Shown in pieces: positions 17,771 through 27,479 of a stretch of DNA of 42,745 bases. The first letter of the stretch is position 1. Each line of letters starts with the position of its first letter. The translations under genes and the position numbers were made by a program. The stretch is from NCBI GenBank assembly GCA_024399065.1, contig JAKSIB010000029.1:1-42745 (forward strand). Reading direction: 5' to 3'. Under the pieces are notes generated by a model, which saw only the letters and a program-made list of their open reading frames with translations, did no database searches and had not been told where the DNA came from. The DNA is from Fibrobacter sp. GTDB taxonomy: Bacteria; Fibrobacterota; Fibrobacteria; Fibrobacterales; Fibrobacteraceae.

Positions 17771-19452
17771 TTTTTAGCCTCCGGTGCAACCTTTGCTGCT
17801 TTTGCGTTAGTTGCGGAACCGGAATTTTTGTCTGCGGACTTGGCCTTTGCTGCATCTGCCTTGGGTGCGTTTGCTGCGTCAGCCTTGGCGCTGGTCTTTA
17901 CGCTGTCTGCGTAGGACTGGATTTCCTTAAGCTTTTCGTCGCTGATATTGTGACGGTCGCGGAACTTGAAGAAGTCGTAGTGCATGCGGAGTGCTGCACA
18001 GAACAAGTCGCCCATGTAGGCTGCGCCGCGGCGGGTAAAGTGAATGTGGTCGGTAAAGCCGAGGGCAGGTTCTCTCTTCACCCACTTCATCATGGAACCA
18101 TTGCCGCCCATGACGCGGTGCATGTCCCAGTAGGCGAGGCCGTTGTCCAAGGCTACCTGGCGCAAGGTCTTGATGGTGAGGGCGAGGGCCGGATAAGTCT
18201 TCCACTGGCCGTCCACCTGCTTTGCCATGTCTGCAGGACCGATGAACAAAATGTCTGCGTCCGGATTTGCCTTCTGGATTGCCTGGATTTGACGTGTGAT
18301 AATCTTCTTGGTCCATTCGATGTTGCCGGAGTTTGTGCCCGGAACAAGGTTGCCGCCGTATTCCATAATGATGAGGCGAGCATTCATGGCCTTGTAGGAC
18401 TCTGCCAGAAGTTCGGAATCGATGCGGTGGAAGATGGTGCCGGAGCTGCCGCGCATAGCAACGTTGTCCACAGCCACACCATACTTGCCGTCTGCAGAGA
18501 TGGCGTAGATTTCAGTGTTGCCGGAAAGGTAAATCTGTGCGCTAGAGGTGGTGTCCGGAAGCTTCCAGGTGTACACGCTCAGCTTCTTCATCTTTTCGAC
18601 GGTGGGAGCTTCAGCCTCAACCTTCTTCACAGTCTTTTTAGGCGGCTTGGCCTTCGTGGCGGAGTCAGCGTCTGCAGGAATTTCTTCGATGAAGGTCCTT
18701 TCGTAGACGAGCTTTGCCTTCAGGTTGCCGCGGTTAGCTGCAAGAACCTTCACAGTGTTGTAGCCACCGACGTGGGGGAAGTTGTCCTTGCGTTCTTTAC
18801 GCTTTCTGATGGTGATGACAGCGTTGCCCTTCAGGTCGGCGAACTGTGCCAGCGGGCCGTAGCGGCCGTGGTCTGCTTCTTCGTCCTTAGGTCCGAAAAG
18901 AATGTAGCGGGTGAGGTCGCCGGAATTGGAATGACTGGTGGTCTGGGACGGAACCGTAAGAATCGGTGGCATCATGCCCGGACCAGCACCGCCGAATTCA
19001 GACTGCAGGTCTTCGCGGATGGTTGCGGAAATACGGTCTTCTTCCAACTGGGAGTCGCCGTAATGCACAATGTGAACCACACTGCTGTCCATCTCAGCCA
19101 ACTGCAAGTGCAGGAAGAATCGGTCGAACCAAGTGGGGTCGTTGTCCGGCAAGTCGAAACGAGTCTTGCCGTTCTTGAAAAAGTCCTCGTAAAACTTCAG
19201 GGAATCAGAGAATTCTGCAAATTCCTTCTGGCGTGTTGCTTCCATCATTTCTCGGATGGCCGCTTCCGGATCCACAGCAGCAGAGTCTGCGGTAGAATCA
19301 GCCGGTTCCGCCTTTACGAAAATGTCGGTCAGCTTGGGGTAGCGGAGTGTAACGTCGCCTACATGAATTCCCCCTTCGGGATACACAACGGCAATGACGC
19401 CGAGAACCACGAAGAGACTTAAAATGCTAAGTAAAGTTTTTAAAGGAGACAT
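17767..19452 (-). CDS. membrane-anchored SGNH-hydrolase-like protein, first gene of acylation operon
   Basis: A 561-residue protein with an N-terminal signal anchor (residues 5-24). SGNH blocks are intact: block I HYGDSQLEEDR (Ser134), block III EYGGN (364-368, Asn368), and block V DHIHF (Asp468, His471). The family resembles periplasmic GDSL/SGNH proteins that work with MBOAT acyltransferases. The C-terminal 60 residues are an Ala/Lys-rich, disordered tail. It is a paralogue-like companion of the next gene: the two share the same block order and the phrase GG-G-SM-KW before block V, suggesting an old duplication. The start is the ATG at 19452. The promoter is not obvious in the repeat-filled spacer upstream. 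Confidence 0.85.
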   Translation of the reverse strand: MSPLKTLLSILSLFVVLGVIAVVYPEGGIHVGDVTLRYPKLTDIFVKAEPADSTADSAAVDPEAAIREMMEATRQKEFAEFSDSLKFYEDFFKNGKTRFDLPDNDPTWFDRFFLHLQLAEMDSSVVHIVHYGDSQLEEDRISATIREDLQSEFGGAGPGMMPPILTVPSQTTSHSNSGDLTRYILFGPKDEEADHGRYGPLAQFADLKGNAVITIRKRKERKDNFPHVGGYNTVKVLAANRGNLKAKLVYERTFIEEIPADADSATKAKPPKKTVKKVEAEAPTVEKMKKLSVYTWKLPDTTSSAQIYLSGNTEIYAISADGKYGVAVDNVAMRGSSGTIFHRIDSELLAESYKAMNARLIIMEYGGNLVPGTNSGNIEWTKKIITRQIQAIQKANPDADILFIGPADMAKQVDGQWKTYPALALTIKTLRQVALDNGLAYWDMHRVMGGNGSMMKWVKREPALGFTDHIHFTRRGAAYMGDLFCAALRMHYDFFKFRDRHNISDEKLKEIQSYADSVKTSAKADAANAPKADAAKAKSADKNSGSATNAKAAKVAPEAKK

Positions 19453-19504
19453 TCTTTTTAATTACGAGGTACGAATTATGAATTACGAAATTAGAGGTAT
19501 AGTT

Positions 19505-19597
19505 AATTATGATGTATGAATTACGAAGTACGAGAATAATCGATTCGGCTATGCCGACTTATAAATTCTCATAAATCATAACTCATAATTCATAATT
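19505..19597. repeat. 33-bp imperfect inverted repeat made of degenerate TATGAATTA units
   Basis: The arms at 19505-19537 and 19565-19597 are reverse complements at 26 of 33 positions. Between them is a small GC palindrome, TCGGCTATGCCGA (about 19545-19557). Each arm is itself a string of ATTATGA/ATTACGA-like units, and further units lie at 19460-19495. It fills the space between hisS and the acylation operon. There is no U-tract, so it is not an ordinary terminator. Confidence 0.8.
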
Positions 19598-19603
19598 GCG
19601 AAG

Positions 19604-20881
19604 CTACAGTGCAGCCTTGATAGCTTCGATGTTTCCAACGTGCATGGTGCCGTCGCGGAGGTCCTTGTATTCGAACTCGCCGGCCTGAGCCTTGTCGCCA
19701 TCGACGTACACAACGATCTTTGCACCCTGGTAGTTGGCTTGGTCCAGCTGCTTGCCCATCTTCATGGAAGCCAGCGGATGGGAGACGGAACTGCCGAGAC
19801 CGCGGAAAATCTGTGCGGTTTCGAAGACCTTCTTCATGTCGTTGGTGAAACTTGCGATGTAGAAGTCGACGCTCTGCTTGGGATCAGGGAGCTTGCCGTG
19901 TTCACGCAAAAGGTCTGCGAGAACCACGTCGCCCATGCCGAAACCCACGCCCGGGATACGGTCACCGCCAAGCTTTTCAGTCAAGCTGTCGTAACGACCA
20001 CCGCCAGCGATAGCGCGCATGGATTTACCCTTGTCGAATACTTCGAACACGATGCCGGTGTAGTAGGCGAGACCGCGGACGATAGAGAGGTCGAGGTTAA
20101 CGCACTTGCCAAAGCCTGCGGCTTCCAAAGTGGCAAAAAGATCCTGGATTTCAGCGAGAGCTGCAGTTGCTGCTTCACTCTTGACTGCAGCCTGGACTTC
20201 TTCGATGGACTTGCAGCTCATGAAGGCGTCAAGCTTTGCAACCTGTTCTTCGAAAAGGCCTGCGTCGGCTAGAGCCTTGGCAAATGCTTCCGGACCGATT
20301 TTCAAGCGGCGGTCGAGAACGGGGTAAACGAGAGCCGGGTTCGGTGCGCCAATTTCTTCGAGATAGGTGGCCAGAAGCTTTCGGCTGGAAACGCCAATAG
20401 CGAAATCGGTGTCCTCGAGACCAAACTTGCGGAGCATGGTGGCGATAGCTGCCATCAAGTCGGCTTCTGCATAAATGCTTTCGGTTCCGATGATGTCCAT
20501 GTTCAGTTGGAAGAATTCGCGAAGGCGGCCCTTCTGAGCCTTTTCGTAACGGAACAGGCGGGGCATGCTGAACCACTTGAAGGGCTTCTTCAGTTCGCGA
20601 GCCTTCTGGATTACCAAACGGGCCAAGGTCGGAGTCATTTCCGGGCGCAGAGCAATGGCGCGGTCGCCCTTGTCCACAAAGTTGTAAAGCTGGCTTACGA
20701 TTTCTTCACCGGACTTTCCAGTGTACAGCTCCAGGTGTTCAAACATGGGGCCTTCGTATTCTTCGTAGGCGAATTCTTCGGCGGTTTTACGCCAGGTGTC
20801 AAAGATATAGTTCTGAATGCGCTGTGCTTCAGGATAAAAATCGCGTGTGCCCTTGGGCAGCTGGGGAATTTCAATACTCAT
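19604..20881 (-). CDS. hisS: histidyl-tRNA synthetase
   Basis: Class II aminoacyl-tRNA synthetase that charges tRNA-His. It is 425 residues, matching the 424 of E. coli. Visible motifs are GTRDFYPEAQRIQNYIF at the N-terminus, motif 1 in the EYEGPMFEHLELY region, ALRPEMTPTLARLV, motif 2 FRYEKAQKGRLREFFQLNMD, the histidine-A box LAYYTGIVFEVFD, and motif 3 GGGRYD with GFGMGDVVL. The C-terminal anticodon-binding domain follows. The ATG at 20881 has no SD. A TAAATTTG box preceded by TTTTGC ends 8-10 nt upstream. Confidence 0.97.
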   Translation of the reverse strand: MSIEIPQLPKGTRDFYPEAQRIQNYIFDTWRKTAEEFAYEEYEGPMFEHLELYTGKSGEEIVSQLYNFVDKGDRAIALRPEMTPTLARLVIQKARELKKPFKWFSMPRLFRYEKAQKGRLREFFQLNMDIIGTESIYAEADLMAAIATMLRKFGLEDTDFAIGVSSRKLLATYLEEIGAPNPALVYPVLDRRLKIGPEAFAKALADAGLFEEQVAKLDAFMSCKSIEEVQAAVKSEAATAALAEIQDLFATLEAAGFGKCVNLDLSIVRGLAYYTGIVFEVFDKGKSMRAIAGGGRYDSLTEKLGGDRIPGVGFGMGDVVLADLLREHGKLPDPKQSVDFYIASFTNDMKKVFETAQIFRGLGSSVSHPLASMKMGKQLDQANYQGAKIVVYVDGDKAQAGEFEYKDLRDGTMHVGNIEAIKAAL

Positions 20882-20889
20882 AGTGCTGC

Positions 20890-20898
20890 CAAATTTAG
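20890..20898 (-). promoter_or_regulatory. -10 box of hisS
   Basis: Minus-strand CTAAATTTG preceded by TTTTG, with TAAATT ending 10 nt before the ATG. A TTTT stretch lies 19 nt upstream of TAAATTTG, an approximate match to the Bacteroidota-type TTTG-N19-TAnnTTTG layout. Confidence 0.5.
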
Positions 20899-20965
20899 CA
20901 AAAGGTGAATGACGCGAAAAAATTTGGATCTAAAAACACCTTGTTTTCGGATTTAAAATTAACCG

Positions 20966-21457
20966 CTATTTTCCAGTGAACTGATTATACATCTGGGCGG
21001 TGCTCAGGAATACCGTTCTCTCAATGCTGCTTTCGCTAGAAGCAATGTTGGTTGCCGATCCTATCTTCTGGCCGGAGGCAACGTCGTATATCTCGGAGGT
21101 CACTGAAAAGCCTTCTTCTGATCTGACGATATAGGCTTGGGTGATAAAGGCAGCATTGAAACTTTTGCCAACCTGGACAAGGCAATCCAAGTCACATTCT
21201 TCGAGAGTTTTACCTCCCATAAGCAAAGGCTGGACGTTTTCCCTCATGAGGGTTAAAATCTCGGTGGTAAAGGTTTGCTCGGTAATATCGTGCATGTAGC
21301 GGGTGAGGTGCCTGTTTTCCGGAACACTGGTGGATCCGTCGGAAATCACCTCGACAATGGCGATTCTGCCGTTTGCAGCGTAGCTTGCGTTGCTTTGAAA
21401 AGTTGCGCAACTGCTAAAAATTACCGCTAAAAATCCGAATAAAAAGACCTTTCTCAT
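20966..21457 (-). CDS. small lipoprotein of unknown function
   Basis: 163 residues from the ATG at 21457 (MRKVFLFGFLAVIFSSC). The lipobox places Cys17 as the lipidated residue. The mature part (about 146 residues) has regular alternating strands and helices, RIAIVEVISDGS and AFITQAYIVRSEEGFSVTSE, similar in style to CsgG/LpoB-like or DUF4136-like periplasmic lipoproteins, but I cannot assign a family. Its promoter region is divergent from the NYN gene. A TATATT box ends 7 nt before the ATG and there is no SD. Confidence 0.75.
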   Translation of the reverse strand: MRKVFLFGFLAVIFSSCATFQSNASYAANGRIAIVEVISDGSTSVPENRHLTRYMHDITEQTFTTEILTLMRENVQPLLMGGKTLEECDLDCLVQVGKSFNAAFITQAYIVRSEEGFSVTSEIYDVASGQKIGSATNIASSESSIERTVFLSTAQMYNQFTGK

Positions 21458-21464
21458 GGAAGAC

Positions 21465-21470
21465 AATATA
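21465..21470 (-). promoter_or_regulatory. -10 box of the small lipoprotein gene
   Basis: Minus-strand TATATT, 7 nt before the ATG at 21457, with no SD between. Confidence 0.55.
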
Positions 21471-21495
21471 AGTTTTTTTCCAGTCGCTTGGTTAG

Positions 21496-21506
21496 TTTGC
21501 TATATT
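21496..21506 (+). promoter_or_regulatory. extended -10 promoter of the NYN gene
   Basis: TTTGC-TATATT on the plus strand, 6 nt before the ATG at 21513. No SD and no good -35. The predicted transcription start coincides with the ATG. Confidence 0.6.
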
Positions 21507-21512
21507 CTGCGC

Positions 21513-22244
21513 ATGGAATCCGAAAACAAAATTGCTCTGATTATTGACTGCGATAACGCCAGCGCCGAAGCTATCGACGGCATCATGGAAGAACTTTCCA
21601 ACCATGGCGAAACAAGCATCCGTCGCGCTTACGGCAACTGGGAAAACAACAGCTTGTGGAAAACCGTGCTGCATCCCTTTGCAATCCAGCCGGTGCAGCA
21701 GTTCCCCTATACCAAGAACAAGAATGCTACGGATTTGGCCATGACCATCGATGTCATGGATATCCTCTACACCGAAAATATCGACGTATTCGCCATCGTC
21801 AGCAGTGATTCCGACTTTACTCCGCTGGCCATGAAGCTTCGCGCCAAGGGCAAGACTGTGATCGGTTTCGGTGAAGAAAAAACACCTTCCGCATTTATTT
21901 ATGCCTGCAACCTGTTTGTCTTTACGGATAAATTCAAGGATTCAGCTTCCGGTGATGAACCTTACGAAGATGAATCTGCAAACAGCGTCGCCCGCTACGA
22001 CAAGGGCCAGCTTCGCGGTGATACCCGCCTGATGAACGCTATCCGCAAGGCGATCCAGGAATGTCAGGATGATAACGGCTGGGCTTTGGCTGCAACGGTT
22101 TCACAGCTAGTTTCCCGCAAGATTACCCATTCTCCCAAGAACTTCGGTTACGCCACCTGGCCCAAGCTGATCCACGCCATGGAATACTTCGAGGAATCCA
22201 AGAATTCCAAAGACCAGCCCGTTTTCCGAATCAAGAAAAAATAA
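21513..22244 (+). CDS. NYN-domain (PIN-like) protein with C-terminal OST-HTH/LOTUS domain
   Basis: 243 residues from the ATG at 21513. The NYN domain covers about residues 1-150, with the acidic residues of the PIN-like site in ALIIDCDNAS, ATDLAMTIDVMDIL and the signature IVSSDSDFTPLAMKLR. Residues about 170-243 (TRLMNAIRKAIQECQDDNGW, LVSRKITHSPKNFGYATWPK) form an OST-HTH/LOTUS-like winged helix, as in LabA/DUF88 proteins. The combination suggests an RNA-directed endonuclease or RNA-binding regulator in the cytoplasm. Target unknown. It is monocistronic, with a shared terminator downstream. Confidence 0.88.
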   Translation: MESENKIALIIDCDNASAEAIDGIMEELSNHGETSIRRAYGNWENNSLWKTVLHPFAIQPVQQFPYTKNKNATDLAMTIDVMDILYTENIDVFAIVSSDSDFTPLAMKLRAKGKTVIGFGEEKTPSAFIYACNLFVFTDKFKDSASGDEPYEDESANSVARYDKGQLRGDTRLMNAIRKAIQECQDDNGWALAATVSQLVSRKITHSPKNFGYATWPKLIHAMEYFEESKNSKDQPVFRIKKK

Positions 22245-22287
22245 TTTTCGTACAGTTTAAGCAATCGCGAATTTCTGTAAAATTAAA

Positions 22288-22318
22288 AGCCCCGAGGAGA
22301 TTTCCTCAGGGCTTTTTC
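22288..22318. terminator. bidirectional terminator between NYN and TPR-transglutaminase genes
   Basis: AAAAGCCCCGAGGA pairs with TTCCTCAGGGCTTTTT with one C-A mismatch. A-run on the left and T-run on the right. It serves both converging genes. Confidence 0.85.
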
Positions 22319-22319
22319 T

Positions 22320-25300
22320 TTACTTCACCATGATCATGGGGCTGGTTTCGCTGAGCAGGTAGCTCCATTCTTCGCGAATCTTTTCGTATTCGCTAGGATC
22401 TGCGTACAATGCGAAAGTAGTCCACTTGATGCAATTCTGTGCGCTGACACCTTCGGCGCATCCCTTTTCAAAGCTGACGTAATCCGGTTCGCGGTTCATG
22501 GCCTTGGGGCCTGCAACGCTGACTTCGCGACCCTTGGCTGCCTTTACGCTCAGGCTATAGCTGAACTGGGTTTCGTGAGGCATACGGATGGGATGATGAC
22601 GCTTGGTAACCTTGGGCAGCTTGAAGAGGCTACGTTCCCAAACGTTGGGGAAGCGACCCTTCAATTCGGAACCGCCCTGGCCGAAATAGGCCTTGGAAGC
22701 GTAGGTTACAATCAGTACCAGCGGCTTGTTGAAATCAGCAAGATTTTCAATCTTCAGGTTACCGATGTTCACGTCGGGAATACCGGTCATCAGGAATTCT
22801 TCCATAAGTTTTTCCTGGTCCTTGATGTCACGGCCGTAGAAACGGTTACGCATAACGCTGCCGAACTTACCGGTCAAGGCCACGGAATCGCGGAATTCGC
22901 AGTCGCCGTCGTTACCGATGAACAAACGGTGATCCACGGAAATCTGGTGTTCCTGATTGTCTTCAAGAATGGGGGTGGTTACCACATGGCTGTTGTCATC
23001 GTCGATAACCAAGGCCACCTTGCCTTCCATATCCAGGGGAACGGGGCGGTCGTTGCCGGTCTTGTCGGTGGCGTCAACCCACATTTCGCTGATCTTGTCC
23101 TGCTTCGGGATGTACAGAATCATGTGGTTGAACTGCTGAATGGTGGGGAGCTGTTCAAAGCCTTCTTCAGTCAAGTGAATTGCAGTGAGGTAGCTCTTCA
23201 CGCCGATGGTTGCCAGCATTTCCTTCAGGAGCAAAGCCATGTCCTTACAGTCGCCGCGGTGTTCCTTCAAGGTCACTTCTGCGGTCTGCGGGATAAGGCT
23301 GTGGCCGCCGAAACGGATGTCTCGGTAACGGATGTCCTGACGAACAAAGCGGATCAAGGCCTTTACGGCTTCGTCGCCAATCTTGTTGCCACGGACTTCG
23401 AAAGCCTTTTCACGAACGGAAACTGCCTGCTTGAACTGATGCTTGATCAGGTTCTGGTAATCTTCGCCAACTTCCTTCCATTCCTGCTTGCCAGTAAGCA
23501 TGAGGCCTGCGCCGAAGTCGCGATAAACCGGCATGTACAATTCCTTGCGGATCACCACAGGGTTGGTAATCTTCCATTCCACGCCGCCCTTGATGTCCTG
23601 CTTTTCCAGCGGGCCGTATTCTTCGGTAACGAAACGTTCCTTGTCTGCAAAGATGCGGAAGCTTGCTTCGCCCACGGGAACATCCTTGGAACTGACGAAG
23701 TTGGTGAAGGGAATCATGCCCTTGTTTTCAATATTGGTGCGGCTGTACTGCATGTACACGAAATCGCCCGGTTCCAGTTCCTGCAAGGGGAAGTGGGCGG
23801 TCTGGCTTTCGTTGCCGCCACCGATTTCTGTAGCATAAGTAATATAGACGCCGTTGAGGTTTACCTTCTGCTTCAGCTTCATGTTGCTGTCGTAAACTTC
23901 GAGAGCGTTAATGTAAATGCGGTCAAATCCCGGCAAGAAGTCGAAGGTGAATTCGCGGTAGATGGCGGCACCGCGGATGTCCAGGATTTCCATGAACATT
24001 TCTTCGGTGCGGGTCCAGTTGGAACCCTTTTCTGCCTTCAGGGATTCCTTGCGGTAATGGATAACAGCGGGGAAGTCTCCTTCGGTGGCTTCTGCCTTGG
24101 CTTCCGGGCGGAGCAAGGTCTTGAGGTCTGCGGTACGTGCTTCCACAGGGTCAATGGGCTTCTGCAAAGTGCGGTTGTCAGCCTTGCCCAGGAATGCCTT
24201 GGTGGCGGAGAGGAAGCTCTTGGCGTCTTCGTTATCCGGCTTCAAAGCCAAAGCCTTGGTGAGGGACTTTTCTGCGTCGCGGTAGTTGCGGCTGTAGAAA
24301 AGGATCTTGCCCTGCATGGTCCAAATCTTGTAGTCGTTCCTGTCCTTGGCCAGAGTTTCTTCGCTGATGGCGCGGGCTTCTTCGAAACGACCCAGGAACA
24401 TAAGGGCGTCCATCAAGGTGGTACCCAGTTCAACGCTCATACCGAAACGTCCACGGACGGCATAAAGAACATCCACGGCTTCGGCGTACTGGTCCAAACC
24501 CATGTAGGTCTTGGCAAGATAGATACCAAGTCGTGCGCTGGGCTGGGTGTCGTAAAGACGCTGCACCACAATCAGGGACTGGTTACGCTGGCCGAGACCC
24601 CAGAGGGCGTCGCTCAGGTTAATGACGTATTCCGGGTTGTTGGGAGTGTAGCGGAGAGCCGCTTCGGCACATTCGCGGGCGCGGCCGTAGTCGAACAAGG
24701 CTTCGTACATTTCACCAAGGATGGAAAGGAGCTGACCACTCTTGCGAACCAGTTCCCTCTGGCTTTCGAAGTGGCTGATGCCCGGTCCGTAAAGTTCCTT
24801 CATCTGGTAGATAAAGCCGCAGTTAATAAGATAGAGCGGTTCTTCCGGGTCCATCTTGTTGGCGCGTTCAAAGTAGCTGAGGGCAACCAACGGCTGGTTT
24901 TCTAACAGGCGGAGCAAGCCCACCTGGCTCATGATGGCGGCGTTGAACTTAGCCTGCTTCTTGGCGGATTCTCCATCGGCAGTTTCCACGGCGGGCTTAG
25001 CCTTTACAGTCAAGCCTTCGATGGCGTTGTCCATGATCTTGCCGTACTTCTTCTGGTTGATACCCTGAGTCCAGGTAACGACCAAGATGCCGCGGCCGTC
25101 TTCGTAGAAATAGCGGCCCTTGTAGGCGAAGTCAAACTTATTTACAGTATGGGTGAGGGTGAATTCCTGGGCGTACTGGTTGCCTACCTTCACACGGCGG
25201 ATGTCCATGGTGGGGTTGGTATAGTCCACGCCAAGGCGTGTGAGGAGAACCTTGAACAAGTCGTTCTGGTTCACCACGTCGCTGGGAACCATGGCTCCGT

Positions 25301-26186
25301 AGACGAACATGGAAATGTCTTCGCCCTTGTTGCTGAGCACGAGATCCGGGTCTTCGTTCTGGCGGCTGATGCCCATCCAGTGGTGCCAGAGGGTGTCCTT
25401 TGTGCTCCAGGTGTAGCCCAGTGCCTCGGATTCAAACTTCTGCACTCGCTCCGGGGAAAGTTCCGGACCGTTTTCGGAAGATTCTTCCATCATTTCGAAT
25501 CCGGCAAAGAACTCCTTCCATTCTTCCTTCAGGGCGCCTTGGGCAGGGACATTGTCCGTTGCAGAAAGGGTCAGGGAGTAAACGTGGGAGCCTGCGCCGG
25601 TCACGAGACCTACGGCTTCGTAGGGTGTGTCATAGCGCTTACCGGCTACGTCGAAGAAAGCGCCTGTGGAACCGAAGGCTTCCTCGGGATAGGTTTCCGC
25701 CAGGGTTGCCTTCTTGCCACTGCTTTCGAAGGCCTGCATTTCCATCTGAGCGCGGTCCATCAAGCGCATGGGTTCGCCCTTGGGCAGTTCCACCTCGATA
25801 AGCACGGCGCGTCGGCCGGTGCCCGCATTATAGAATTCGTAGGGAACACCGCTTTCGCCGTCGGCAGGTCCGCTGATCAAGGTCCAGCCTTCGCCGCCGT
25901 TGGGCGGGTTAAAGCTGAAGAAGTCGGAACTGACGGAACTGGCCTTGGCGGTTCGGGCAGCACTTTGGCCCTTTTCGCCGTTTTTGTCGGATTTTGCAGA
26001 ATTTGCGGAAACAGCGGGGGAGGAATCGTAGTCCCCGAAATAGTCGTCGGCTACATTGGTGGTTCCGGAATTGCCGGATTTCGGGTCGACCTCGGTAAGC
26101 GGTTGACCGTTTCCTGCACAGGATACCAAAAAAAACAGTCCGAAAACAGGGACAAGACGGAAAATTTTGTGATTAAAGTGACTCAT
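22320..26186 (-). CDS. large lipoprotein: TPR repeats, DUF3857 and transglutaminase-like domain
   Basis: 1288 residues. Lipobox LFFLVSC with Cys24 after a short signal peptide, so it is anchored in a membrane facing the periplasm or outside. The N-terminal 400 residues include a Ser/Lys-rich linker and two beta-rich segments. Residues about 410-660 are tetratricopeptide repeats (ALSYFERANKMDPEEPLYLI, DAEKSLTKALALKPDNEDAK). About 690-900 resembles DUF3857. About 950-1060 is a transglutaminase-core domain with Cys980 in HRGDCKDMA, His1021 in QFNHMILYI and Asp1038 in WVDATDKTG, a complete papain-like triad. DUF3857-transglutaminase proteins are common in the FCB group, with unknown substrates. 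The TPR part in the same chain suggests a scaffold plus peptide-bond or crosslinking chemistry at the envelope. Confidence 0.88.
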   Translation of the reverse strand: MSHFNHKIFRLVPVFGLFFLVSCAGNGQPLTEVDPKSGNSGTTNVADDYFGDYDSSPAVSANSAKSDKNGEKGQSAARTAKASSVSSDFFSFNPPNGGEGWTLISGPADGESGVPYEFYNAGTGRRAVLIEVELPKGEPMRLMDRAQMEMQAFESSGKKATLAETYPEEAFGSTGAFFDVAGKRYDTPYEAVGLVTGAGSHVYSLTLSATDNVPAQGALKEEWKEFFAGFEMMEESSENGPELSPERVQKFESEALGYTWSTKDTLWHHWMGISRQNEDPDLVLSNKGEDISMFVYGAMVPSDVVNQNDLFKVLLTRLGVDYTNPTMDIRRVKVGNQYAQEFTLTHTVNKFDFAYKGRYFYEDGRGILVVTWTQGINQKKYGKIMDNAIEGLTVKAKPAVETADGESAKKQAKFNAAIMSQVGLLRLLENQPLVALSYFERANKMDPEEPLYLINCGFIYQMKELYGPGISHFESQRELVRKSGQLLSILGEMYEALFDYGRARECAEAALRYTPNNPEYVINLSDALWGLGQRNQSLIVVQRLYDTQPSARLGIYLAKTYMGLDQYAEAVDVLYAVRGRFGMSVELGTTLMDALMFLGRFEEARAISEETLAKDRNDYKIWTMQGKILFYSRNYRDAEKSLTKALALKPDNEDAKSFLSATKAFLGKADNRTLQKPIDPVEARTADLKTLLRPEAKAEATEGDFPAVIHYRKESLKAEKGSNWTRTEEMFMEILDIRGAAIYREFTFDFLPGFDRIYINALEVYDSNMKLKQKVNLNGVYITYATEIGGGNESQTAHFPLQELEPGDFVYMQYSRTNIENKGMIPFTNFVSSKDVPVGEASFRIFADKERFVTEEYGPLEKQDIKGGVEWKITNPVVIRKELYMPVYRDFGAGLMLTGKQEWKEVGEDYQNLIKHQFKQAVSVREKAFEVRGNKIGDEAVKALIRFVRQDIRYRDIRFGGHSLIPQTAEVTLKEHRGDCKDMALLLKEMLATIGVKSYLTAIHLTEEGFEQLPTIQQFNHMILYIPKQDKISEMWVDATDKTGNDRPVPLDMEGKVALVIDDDNSHVVTTPILEDNQEHQISVDHRLFIGNDGDCEFRDSVALTGKFGSVMRNRFYGRDIKDQEKLMEEFLMTGIPDVNIGNLKIENLADFNKPLVLIVTYASKAYFGQGGSELKGRFPNVWERSLFKLPKVTKRHHPIRMPHETQFSYSLSVKAAKGREVSVAGPKAMNREPDYVSFEKGCAEGVSAQNCIKWTTFALYADPSEYEKIREEWSYLLSETSPMIMVK

Positions 26187-26191
26187 AACCC

Positions 26192-26197
26192 AATAAA
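26192..26197 (-). promoter_or_regulatory. possible -10 box of the large lipoprotein gene
   Basis: Minus-strand TTTATT in the context TTTTGCATTTATTGGG, 5 nt before the ATG at 26186. It is a less perfect match than the other boxes, and no SD is present. Confidence 0.3.
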
Positions 26198-26232
26198 TGC
26201 AAAATTTTTTCTAAAAAGACCTACTCAACTGA

Positions 26233-27333
<1,101 letters not shown>

Positions 27334-27370
27334 GAGATTTAGCTTAACAGCTTAATTAAATACTTAAAGG

Positions 27371-27404
27371 AAGACCTCGCTGAAAAGCTAGGTCTTTCTT
27401 TTTA
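27371..27404 (+). terminator. terminator after gapA
   Basis: AAGACCT / AGGTCTT with an inner GC pairing and an A-rich loop, followed by TCTTTTTATA. Confidence 0.8.
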
Positions 27405-27420
27405 TACAGGCAAAACTTGC

Positions 27421-27456
27421 AAAAAAAACTCCCAGTCAAAAGACTGGGAGTTCTTT
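27421..27456. terminator. terminator of the acidic small-protein gene
   Basis: Perfect 11-bp stem AACTCCCAGTC / GACTGGGAGTT with loop AAAA. On the minus strand it is followed by a run of T from the A-tract at 27421-27427, so it mainly ends the minus-strand gene at 27480. Confidence 0.88.
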
Positions 27457-27479
27457 AAATTCACAGAACGGAATTGAGA

